Assembly: GCA_009778355.1 (NCBI GenBank)
Contig: WRJY01000176.1
Span: 1-5,844 of the forward strand
Source of the DNA: Desulfovibrionaceae bacterium
Lineage (GTDB): Bacteria; Pseudomonadota; Gammaproteobacteria; Burkholderiales; Burkholderiaceae_C
Direction: 5' to 3'
Length of the DNA: 5,844 nt
The notes under the pieces are model-generated. The model had not been told where the DNA came from and did no database searches. It saw only the letters and a program-made list of their open reading frames with translations. How positions within the stretch are numbered: position 1 is the stretch's first letter; each line of letters begins with the position of its first letter. The position numbers and the translations under genes are program-made. Positions 1 through 5,529 of this stretch are shown here, piece after piece.

Positions 1-300
1 CAGGGCACGCTGCAACGCTACAAGGAACTGCGCGACATCATCGCCATTCTGGGCATGGACGAACTCAGCCCCGAAGACAAACTGGCCGTGGCCCGCGCGC
101 GCAAAATTCAGCGTTTCCTCAGCCAGCCGTTCCACGTCGCCGAGGTGTTCACCGGCTCGCCCGGCAAATACGTGCCGCTGAAAGACACCATCCAGGGCTT
201 CAAGATGATCGTCAACGGCGAGTGCGACCACTTGCCCGAACAGGCCTTTTACATGGTCGGCACCATCGACGAAGCCATGGAAAAGGCCAAGAAGGTCTGA
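1..300 (+). CDS. atpD: ATP synthase F1 subunit beta, C-terminal part (5' end outside window)
   Basis: This is the catalytic beta subunit of the cytoplasmic F1 part of F1Fo ATP synthase, which makes ATP using the proton gradient. Only the last 99 residues are present; the full protein is usually about 465-475 residues, so the nucleotide-binding domain lies upstream of the window. The reading frame is open from base 1 and ends at TGA 298-300. The visible part is the C-terminal helical domain. It carries the DELSxED catch loop as DELSPED (visible residues 20-26), which contacts the rotor, followed by RARKIQRFLSQPF and the FTGSPGKYVPL segment typical of AtpD. The internal ATG at 55 is a methionine inside the domain (LGMDELS), not a start. 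The next operon gene, atpC, follows after a long gap. Identification is secure from the conserved C-terminal sequence. Confidence 0.97.
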   Translation, partial: QGTLQRYKELRDIIAILGMDELSPEDKLAVARARKIQRFLSQPFHVAEVFTGSPGKYVPLKDTIQGFKMIVNGECDHLPEQAFYMVGTIDEAMEKAKKV

Positions 301-310
301 GAAATGGACC

Positions 311-429
311 ACCCCCAGGCTTCACTCGCTGCGCGATGTTGCGCCTCCCCCCTGCAAGGGGGCGCGCCCACTGGCCGGGGAAACCCCGGCAACGGGCGCT
401 CTGGCGCGGCCTGCTCCGCGGCCTTGGGT
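311..429. repeat. Hairpin-rich repeat-like intergenic element between atpD and atpC
   Basis: The atpD-atpC gap is 171 nt, and most of it is a noncoding block with strong dyad symmetry. Its ends are near-inverted copies: ACCCCCAGGC at 311-320 and GCCTTGGGT at 421-429. Inside are a perfect 6-bp stem with a GCA loop (CCCCCT 348-353 / AGGGGG 357-362), a perfect 7-bp stem with an AAA loop (GCCGGGG 374-380 / CCCCGGC 384-390), and CGCGG 405-409 / CCGCG 416-420. No T-run follows any stem, so it does not look like a Rho-independent terminator. The opening CCACCCCCAGGCTTC and the CCCCCTGCAAGGGGG core resemble an intergenic motif I recall as abundant in Comamonadaceae genomes. That is memory, not a search result. 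As RNA it could stabilise or process atp mRNA, or change the output of atpC relative to atpD. There is only one copy in this window, so repetitiveness is inferred. Confidence 0.6.
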
Positions 430-471
430 TCATGTATCACAGGTGACGCGCGGCTGAAAGACTGAACAAAC

Positions 472-894
472 ATGGCAGCAAACACCATTCACGTTGACGT
501 GGTCAGCGCCGAAGAGTCCATCTACTCCGGCGAGGCCACTTTTGTCGCCCTGCCCGGCGAAGCGGGCGAGTTGGGCATCTACCCGCGCCACACCCCGCTC
601 ATCACCCGCATCAAGCCCGGCTCGGTGCGGGTTGATACGCCCGGCGGCGGCGAGGAATTCATCTTCGTGGCCGGCGGCATTCTCGAAGTCCAGCCCACCC
701 GCGTCACCGTGCTGTCCGACACCGCCATCCGCGGCAAGGACCTCGACGAAGAAAAAGCCAATACCGCCAAACGCGAGGCCGAAGAGGCGCTGAAAAACGC
801 CAAGAGCGAAATCGACATGGCCCGCGCCACGTCCGAACTGGCCGTGCTGGCCGCGCAGATCGCCGCCCTGCGCAAGTACCGGCAGAAGAGGTGA
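472..894 (+). CDS. atpC: ATP synthase F1 subunit epsilon
   Basis: This is the epsilon subunit of F1Fo ATP synthase, part of the central rotor stalk with gamma, which couples proton flow to catalysis and can inhibit ATP hydrolysis. The product is 140 residues, normal for the family. An N-terminal beta-sandwich (about residues 4-88) contains the hallmark GELGIYPRHTPLIT (32-45) and FVAGGILEV (65-73). A C-terminal alpha-helical hairpin (about 90-137) is rich in Ala, Glu and Lys, as expected for the regulatory helices. The ATG at 472 gives the usual short N-terminus (MAANTIHVDVVSAEE). The ribosome binding site is weak: only GAAAG at 456-460, 11 nt upstream, with AGGTGA at 441-446 too distant. It normally closes the atp operon. 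No terminator-like hairpin with a T-run follows, and the next gene starts 50 nt later in the same direction. Confidence 0.97.
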   Translation: MAANTIHVDVVSAEESIYSGEATFVALPGEAGELGIYPRHTPLITRIKPGSVRVDTPGGGEEFIFVAGGILEVQPTRVTVLSDTAIRGKDLDEEKANTAKREAEEALKNAKSEIDMARATSELAVLAAQIAALRKYRQKR

Positions 895-933
895 TCGCGG
901 GTTGCTGGTGCGCTGGCTTTTCGTGCAGAGACT

Positions 934-937
934 GGAG
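934..937 (+). promoter_or_regulatory. Ribosome binding site deciding the start of the DUF2167 gene
   Basis: GGAG lies 7 nt before the ATG at 945. It supports that start over the GTG at 891, which is in frame but overlaps the atpC stop, has no good Shine-Dalgarno sequence and would bury the signal peptide behind 18 extra residues. Confidence 0.7.
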
Positions 938-944
938 AGAGACC

Positions 945-1802
945 ATGAGAGCCATCAAGGCAGCAAGCGTCTTCCTGATTGCGGTAACACTCTCTTGTGC
1001 CGCGATGGCTGCCGCGCCGGAAGCCGAAGAAGTATCCGCCGGCCAATTGCAGGCGCTGCCCTGGCAGCACGGTCCGGCCCAAGGCGCTCTGGGCAACCAG
1101 GCGACGGTGCAGATTCCGGCTGGCGGCGGCATGTTGCCGGAAGGAAAAGCCTCGAAATTTCTGGAGTTGACGGGTAACCTGCCCGACCCGGAAACCACCA
1201 TTCTCACCGGCGGCAACTGGTGGGCCACGTTCGATTTCATTGGCGAGGGCTACGTCAAGGACGATGAAAAGATCGATGCCCACGCGTTGCTGAAAGCGCT
1301 GAAGGACAACGAGCAAGAGGGCAACGCCGAGCGCAAGGAGCGCGGCCTGCCGTTGCTGCACATTGATGGCTGGTATGTCGAGCCTCATTACGACAAGACC
1401 ACCAACCGTCTTGAATGGGGCGTCAAGCTGCATTCATCGGACTCCGATGATGCGATCGTCAATTACACGGTTCGCATCCTGGGCCGCTCTGGGTATGAAA
1501 GCGTCACGCTCGTTTCCGACCCGGCCAGCCTGGACGCGGATGTGAAGGAATTCAAACAGGTGCTGGCCAGCTTCGAGTTCAATTCGGGCCAGAAATATGC
1601 GGAATTCAAGCCGGGCGATCGGGTGGCGGCCTATGGGCTGGGTGCGCTGGTCATTGGCGGCGCGGCGGCGGTGGCGGCCAAATCCGGATTCTGGAAAGTC
1701 ATCGTGGGCGCGCTGGCCGCCGGATGGAAGTTGATAGCGGCTGGCGCCGTTGCCGTGTTTGCGGCGCTCGGAAAAATTTTCAGCCGCAAACGCAAGGACT
1801 GA
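945..1802 (+). CDS. DUF2167 family membrane-anchored protein
   Basis: The product is 285 residues and I recognise it as a DUF2167-type protein (also described as a predicted membrane-anchored protein), a family without an established function. Residues 1-22 form a signal peptide: basic MRAIK, a hydrophobic stretch, then an AMA/A cleavage site. The middle part, about residues 35-210, is the soluble domain with family-like segments GNWWATFDFIGEGYVKDDEKID (split over about 90-111) and GWYVEPHYDKTTNRLEWG (142-159), so it probably sits outside the cytoplasmic membrane. Two hydrophobic stretches rich in Ala and Gly follow (about 228-246 and 250-277), ending in a basic RKRKD tail that should stay cytoplasmic. 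The start is set by the ribosome binding site at 934-937 and the signal peptide. It follows atpC by 50 nt and precedes another membrane-protein gene by only 5 nt, so the two are very likely co-transcribed. Rarer codons such as TCA and ATA occur here, in contrast to the large gene at 2675-5365. The family is fairly sure; the role is unknown. Confidence 0.85.
   Translation: MRAIKAASVFLIAVTLSCAAMAAAPEAEEVSAGQLQALPWQHGPAQGALGNQATVQIPAGGGMLPEGKASKFLELTGNLPDPETTILTGGNWWATFDFIGEGYVKDDEKIDAHALLKALKDNEQEGNAERKERGLPLLHIDGWYVEPHYDKTTNRLEWGVKLHSSDSDDAIVNYTVRILGRSGYESVTLVSDPASLDADVKEFKQVLASFEFNSGQKYAEFKPGDRVAAYGLGALVIGGAAAVAAKSGFWKVIVGALAAGWKLIAAGAVAVFAALGKIFSRKRKD
1794..1798 (+). promoter_or_regulatory. 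Ribosome binding site deciding a GTG start at 1808
   Basis: AAGGA lies inside the last codons of the DUF2167 gene, 9 nt before GTG 1808. This favours GTG 1808 as the start of the next gene over an ATG at 1724, which would overlap the DUF2167 gene by 79 nt. ATG 1832 and 1841 are weaker alternatives. Confidence 0.55.
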
Positions 1803-1807
1803 TCCAG

Positions 1808-2545
1808 GTGGTCAGTGACGAGCTGGGGCTGATGCTCGTCATGACCGGGTTGTATCTGTACGACTCGGTTCTGATGCTGGCAATCAACGAAGCCGCGCTC
1901 GTCCAGGGCGGACGCAAGCGCTGGCGCGTGGCCTTCGGGGCTCAGAACTACCGGCTCGCCGGGCGAGAACCATTCCTGCCCAATCCCTTTGCGCCGCACG
2001 GACGCATTTACCGGATGACGTGGGCGATCGAGTCGGCCGCCGGCAAGCATGACGAGGCGTTTTTGGCGTTGCTGAACGAGGATGCGCGATTCAAGGAGTT
2101 TCGCGTCCCTGTCTGGCTCATGGCGATCGCGCTTTTCGTACTGGTGCCGGCTGGCCTTTTTTCGCGGCTGGGCCACGGCTGCGTTCTGATCGCAATGGCG
2201 CTCTTTTACCTTTGCGCACTGTTTTCGCTAACGCGGGCGTACCTGAACCGCGAGCGCTTTGGCATTGGCGGCAGAACGGTCGCGTCGATAGCGGTGCAAT
2301 CGCTCGTCTGCCCGCCTTTCGCGCTCAATCTGATTCGCAAGCTGTGCGCTGCGCAAAGGCCGCGCGGCGATCTGTTGGCGACTGCGGCCCTGCTCCTGCC
2401 GCCCTGCGGCATCGAGCTTGCCAAAGTGCAATGCCGCAAGAGACTGGACGAGCAGATCGACCTCGAACCCGAGGGCAGCGCCCGAAGGCTGGCCATGATC
2501 GATGCCCGGCGGCGTCTCGCGCCGCGCGAAGAGGCACAGACATGA
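1808..2545 (+). CDS. Hypothetical multi-spanning membrane protein
   Basis: I do not recognise a named family. With a GTG start at 1808 the product has 245 residues. An N-terminal hydrophobic stretch (about 6-26) contains MTGLYLYDSVLML. A soluble part (about 33-98) follows with WRVAFG, NPFAPHGRIYRMTW and a charged helix, then likely membrane segments at about 101-118, 124-142 and 157-177. The C-terminal tail (about 205-245) is charged, basic and acidic, and probably cytoplasmic. No catalytic motif is apparent. Cysteines are relatively frequent (positions 125, 136, 168, 180, 200, 209). The gene begins 5 nt after the DUF2167 gene and its TGA stop overlaps the ATG of the next small ORF (ATGA at 2542-2545), so it looks like the middle of a short operon. 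Working with the DUF2167 protein in the membrane is a reasonable inference from this arrangement, not something the sequence shows. The coding call is good; the exact start is moderately certain. Confidence 0.75.
   Translation: MVSDELGLMLVMTGLYLYDSVLMLAINEAALVQGGRKRWRVAFGAQNYRLAGREPFLPNPFAPHGRIYRMTWAIESAAGKHDEAFLALLNEDARFKEFRVPVWLMAIALFVLVPAGLFSRLGHGCVLIAMALFYLCALFSLTRAYLNRERFGIGGRTVASIAVQSLVCPPFALNLIRKLCAAQRPRGDLLATAALLLPPCGIELAKVQCRKRLDEQIDLEPEGSARRLAMIDARRRLAPREEAQT
2528..2534 (+). promoter_or_regulatory. Strong ribosome binding site before the small ORF at 2542
   Basis: GAAGAGG ends 7 nt before ATG 2542, inside the 3' end of the preceding gene. It is one of the best-placed Shine-Dalgarno sequences in the window and the main evidence that translation really starts at 2542. 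Confidence 0.5.
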
Positions 2546-2691
2546 ACCTCCGGGCGTCGTGGGTATGGTTTGCGGCTGGCATTCACGGCCACCGCCATGC
2601 AAACGCCCCTGCGGTCGATTCCCACGGTTTTGGGGCGCAAGTCGGCAGCGCGGTAATGGGTACTCGCCCCCGCCTTACAGCGGGTGCGTGA
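2542..2691 (+). CDS. Small translationally coupled ORF, possibly the remnant of a third operon gene
   Basis: This is a 49-residue ORF starting at an ATG that overlaps the stop of the preceding gene (ATGA), with GAAGAGG 7 nt upstream. Overlap plus ribosome binding site are typical of translational coupling. The product begins MNLRASWVWFAAGI, which looks like the start of a signal peptide or membrane anchor. It then becomes a low-information stretch rich in Gly, Ala, His and Arg without any recognisable domain. The last 17 nt run antisense through the 3' end of the convergent ligase/GNAT gene, an unusual ending for a native gene. In the +1 frame the sequence after codon 10 would read RLAFTATAMQTP and stop at 2654-2656, so a frameshift is conceivable. 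I suspect a truncated or decayed third gene of the cassette, but a genuine small membrane peptide cannot be excluded. Confidence 0.35.
   Translation: MNLRASWVWFAAGIHGHRHANAPAVDSHGFGAQVGSAVMGTRPRLTAGA
2604..2637 (-). terminator. Weak candidate terminator hairpin downstream of the ligase/GNAT gene
   Basis: A 6-bp perfect inverted repeat (CGCCCC 2604-2609 / GGGGCG 2632-2637) with a 22-nt loop lies 38 nt beyond the stop codon of the minus-strand gene. Read on the minus strand it is followed by only three Ts (AAA at 2601-2603 on the plus strand). The long loop and short T-run make it a poor intrinsic terminator. It is the only candidate between the two convergent transcription units. Confidence 0.2.
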
Positions 2692-5365
2692 CCAGCCGGA
2701 AATCGGGGTCTTCGGGGAAGGCCTTGATCTCGAAGCCCAGGCCGCGCATCAGGCGCAGCATGGGTTCGTTGTGGGTCAGCACCAGGCCGACCATTTCCTG
2801 CAAACCCTTGTCGCGCGCCACTTCCATGATGCTGAGCATCAGGCGCGAGCCCAGACCCTGGCCGGCAAAGGTGTCGTCCACTTCCAGCGAGAACTCGCAA
2901 CTGGTGTGGTCGGGGTTGGTGATGTAGCGCGACACGCCGACGATGCGCTCGGTGACGTGCTTGATGCCGATTTCGCCGACTTCTTCTTGCTCGACCACGG
3001 CGCACAGCGCCATTTCGCGGTCGTAGTCGATCAGGGTGAAGCGCGCCAGCATCGCCGGCGGCAGCTCGGCCATGCTGGAGACGAAGCGGAAGTAGCGGCT
3101 TTCGGGCGACAGGCGCTTGACCAGGCTTTGCAGGCCCTGCGCGTCGTCGGGCTTGATGGCGCGCACGATGTATTCGCCGCCGCCCTTGAGCGGCCAGCGT
3201 TGCTCGTAGCGCGCCGGGTAGGGCAGGATCGACAGGTGGCCGTAGCGGCCCGCGCGGCCGGGCGAGGTCTGCGCCGCCGCGCCGATGACGATGCGCGCGT
3301 CCACCGCCAGCGCGCCCTTGTCGTCCACGATGATGGGGTTGATGTCCATTTCGCGCAGTTGCGGCAGCTCGCACACCATTTCGGACACGCGCAGCAGCAC
3401 GCGCTCCAGCGCCGCCATGTCCACCGCCGGCGCGCCGCGCCAGGCGGCCAGGGTTTGGTGCACGCGCGAGCGGTCGATGAGCCGGCGCGCCAGAAACTGG
3501 TTCAGCGGCGGCAGTTCCATGGCGTGGTCCTGAATCAGCTCGATCATGGTGCCGCCGGCGCCGAAGGCGATGACGGGGCCGAACGGCTCGTCGGTGACGA
3601 CGCCGATGTACAGCTCGCGCCCGCGCGGCTTGTGCGCCATGGCCTGCACGGTGACGCCGTTGATGCGCGCCTCGGGCTGGCGCGCGCGCACGGCGTCCAC
3701 CATGTCGTGCCAGATGTCGCGCACGGCGGCGGCGTTCATGACGTTCAGCGCCACGCCGCCAACGTCGCTCTTGTGGCTGATGTCGGGCGAGTCGATTTTC
3801 AGCGCCACCGGAAAGCCCAGTTGCGTGGCGATCATCATGGCCTCGCTGCTGCTGCGCGCCAGCAGCGTCTGCGTGACCGGAATGTGGAAGGCCGACAGCA
3901 GCGACTTGGACTCCATCTCGGTCAGCACCTTGCGCCGCTCGGTCAGCACGCCTTCGATGAGCAGGCGCGCGCCTTCCACGTCGGGCGCGGCCAGGCTCGA
4001 CAGCGGCGGCGGCGTTTGTTGCAGCAACTGCTGGTTCTGGTAGAAGCTGGCGATGTTGCCGAACGCGCCGACCGCCGATTCGGGGGTGCGAAAGCTGGGT
4101 ATCTGCGCGTCGGCCAGCGCGCGCCGGGCCTGCTGCACCGAGGCGTCGCCCATCCAGCAGGCCACCAGGGGCTTGCCGATGCGCGGCTTGGCCTGCACCA
4201 GCACCTGCGCCACGGCATCGGCGTCGCCGCCGAACTTGGGCGAGTAGATCACCAGCAAGCCATCGATCTGGCGGTCCTTGCTGGCAGCCTCGATGGCCGC
4301 GCGAAAGTGCTCGGCGGTGGCGAATTCGGACACGTCGATCAGGTCGGTCAGCGAGGCCTGCTCCGGCAGCAGGGCCTTGAGTTGGCGGGCGCTGTCCTCG
4401 CTCAGCACGCCCAAGTCCAGCCCCAGTTCGTCCAGCCAGTCAGCCGCCAGCACGCCGGGGCCGCCGCCGTTGGTGACGACGGCCAGCCGCCGGCCCACTG
4501 GCCGGTAGCGCGAGGCCAGGCACTTGGCAGCCGAAAACAGCTCGACGAACGAGCGCACCCGCACCGCGCCGGCGCGGCGCAGCACGGCGTCGAACACTTC
4601 GTCGCTGCCGACGATGGCGCTCGAATGCGTTTGCGCCGCCGCGTTGCCGGCCAGCCTGCGGCCCGCCTTGAGTACCACCACCGGCTTGGAATTGGCCGCC
4701 GCGCGCAGCGCGCTCATGAAGCGCCGCGCGTTGATGATGCCTTCCATATAGACCACGATGCCCTGCGTGTGGCGGTCGGCGGCCAGGTAGTCCAGCGTAT
4801 CGGACAGCGTCACGGAGGTGTGCGGCCCCAGCGCCGCCACGGTGGAAAAACCGACCCCGTTCTGCTTGGCCCAATCCAGAATGGACGAGGTGAGCGCGCC
4901 CGACTGAGACACCAGCGCCAGTTGCCCCAAGGCCGCCAAGTCGCCGGCGGAGCTGGCGTTGAGCTGCAACTGCGGCCGCTGAATGCCCTGGCTGTTGGGC
5001 CCCAGCAGCCAGAAGCCCTGGCGCCGCGCCGTGCGGTGCATTTCCGCCGCCTGCGCCGCGCCGATGCCCACCGACAGCACCACCGCCGCCTTCACGCGGA
5101 CGCGGCCCGCCAGTTCCAGCGCGGCCTGCACCTCGTCCGGCGGCAGCGCGATCACCGCCAGATCGGCCTTGACTTGGGCCAGATCGGCCAGCGTGCCGGT
5201 GGTATTGGTGTCCAGCGGCGTAATGTGACCCTTGAAGGGCTGCGCCTGCAAGTGCGCCAGCAGCGCGCGCGCCTGCGGCGTCTGCTTGTCGGGCTGGTCT
5301 TGCGGCCCGGTGAACAGGACAATGGATTCGGGTTCGAACAGCGGGGTGAGGTAATGCTGGTCCAT
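2675..5365 (-). CDS. Bifunctional acetate--CoA ligase family (NDP-forming) / GNAT N-acetyltransferase, Pat/PatZ-like
   Basis: This 896-residue protein has the architecture of bacterial Pat/PatZ (about 890 residues), which acetylates lysines using acetyl-CoA, classically inactivating acetyl-CoA synthetase. A CoA-binding domain (about 8-105) has a degenerate glycine loop. The succinyl-CoA-ligase-like region (about 115-440) has GPNSQG (122-127), SQSG (153-156), YMEG (206-209), THSSAIVGSDEVFDA (246-260) and TNGGGPG (298-304). The ATP-grasp part (about 475-695) has ISHKSDVGGV (529-538) and DINP (674-677). The GNAT domain (about 730-890) has CEFSLEV (823-829) and the acetyl-CoA loop AGQGLGSRL (834-842). 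H247, E208 and D674 occupy places conserved in active NDP-forming ligases. The frame stays open to 5545, but that would overlap hemE and adds an unconserved N-terminus. ATG 5365 gives MDQHYLTPLFEPESIV, with a weak GAG 7 nt upstream. It is divergent from hemE. Family is sure; targets and ligase activity are inferred. Confidence 0.93.
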   Translation of the reverse strand: MDQHYLTPLFEPESIVLFTGPQDQPDKQTPQARALLAHLQAQPFKGHITPLDTNTTGTLADLAQVKADLAVIALPPDEVQAALELAGRVRVKAAVVLSVGIGAAQAAEMHRTARRQGFWLLGPNSQGIQRPQLQLNASSAGDLAALGQLALVSQSGALTSSILDWAKQNGVGFSTVAALGPHTSVTLSDTLDYLAADRHTQGIVVYMEGIINARRFMSALRAAANSKPVVVLKAGRRLAGNAAAQTHSSAIVGSDEVFDAVLRRAGAVRVRSFVELFSAAKCLASRYRPVGRRLAVVTNGGGPGVLAADWLDELGLDLGVLSEDSARQLKALLPEQASLTDLIDVSEFATAEHFRAAIEAASKDRQIDGLLVIYSPKFGGDADAVAQVLVQAKPRIGKPLVACWMGDASVQQARRALADAQIPSFRTPESAVGAFGNIASFYQNQQLLQQTPPPLSSLAAPDVEGARLLIEGVLTERRKVLTEMESKSLLSAFHIPVTQTLLARSSSEAMMIATQLGFPVALKIDSPDISHKSDVGGVALNVMNAAAVRDIWHDMVDAVRARQPEARINGVTVQAMAHKPRGRELYIGVVTDEPFGPVIAFGAGGTMIELIQDHAMELPPLNQFLARRLIDRSRVHQTLAAWRGAPAVDMAALERVLLRVSEMVCELPQLREMDINPIIVDDKGALAVDARIVIGAAAQTSPGRAGRYGHLSILPYPARYEQRWPLKGGGEYIVRAIKPDDAQGLQSLVKRLSPESRYFRFVSSMAELPPAMLARFTLIDYDREMALCAVVEQEEVGEIGIKHVTERIVGVSRYITNPDHTSCEFSLEVDDTFAGQGLGSRLMLSIMEVARDKGLQEMVGLVLTHNEPMLRLMRGLGFEIKAFPEDPDFRLVTHPL

Positions 5366-5529
5366 GGGCAAGCTCGGTTGTGCGACGCAAAAGTCGTGTT
5401 GCACGGATTGTCCGTCACGCAGCCCGCGAGCGGGGGCCGGAAGGGCACAATTTTGATGCAGTGCAGCATGAACAGTTGCTGCCCGCCGACAGGCCGCAGC
5501 GCCGGCTCTGCTCCTGAGACAATCAGCCC
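5366..5529. promoter_or_regulatory. Divergent intergenic region between the ligase/GNAT gene and hemE
   Basis: These 164 nt must hold the start signals of two divergently transcribed genes. The stretch is slightly richer in A and T than its flanks around 5383-5412 and 5446-5457, but I found no -35/-10 pair with acceptable spacing on either strand, so no promoter is called. Symmetric sequences are GCAGCA 5463-5468 / TGCTGC 5477-5482 (8-nt spacer) and CCCG 5423-5426 / CGGG 5431-5434. GAGA at 5516-5519 is a weak ribosome binding site for hemE. No coding sequence is supported here. Confidence 0.4.

Noticed and set aside
348..390. Hairpins after atpD as an intrinsic terminator
   Set aside because: No T-run follows either stem, and atpC downstream belongs to the same operon, so termination here is unlikely.
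222..446. Short ORFs over the atpD-atpC junction on both strands
   Set aside because: They lie in the atpD shadow frames and the hairpin element and encode Arg/Gly/Pro-rich sequence without protein-like character.
891..944. GTG start at 891 for the DUF2167 gene
   Set aside because: It overlaps the atpC stop, lacks a clear ribosome binding site and puts 18 extra residues in front of an otherwise typical signal peptide; ATG 945 has GGAG 7 nt upstream.
579..1433. A 284-codon minus-strand ORF across atpC and the DUF2167 gene
   Set aside because: It crosses two well-supported plus-strand genes and shows no recognisable protein features; it is a shadow of GC-rich coding sequence.
5378..5457. Sigma-70-like boxes (TTGTCC at 5408-5413, CACAAT at 5446-5451, TTGCAC at 5399-5404)
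   Set aside because: No pair has 16-18 nt spacing on either strand, so these are isolated matches and no promoter was called.
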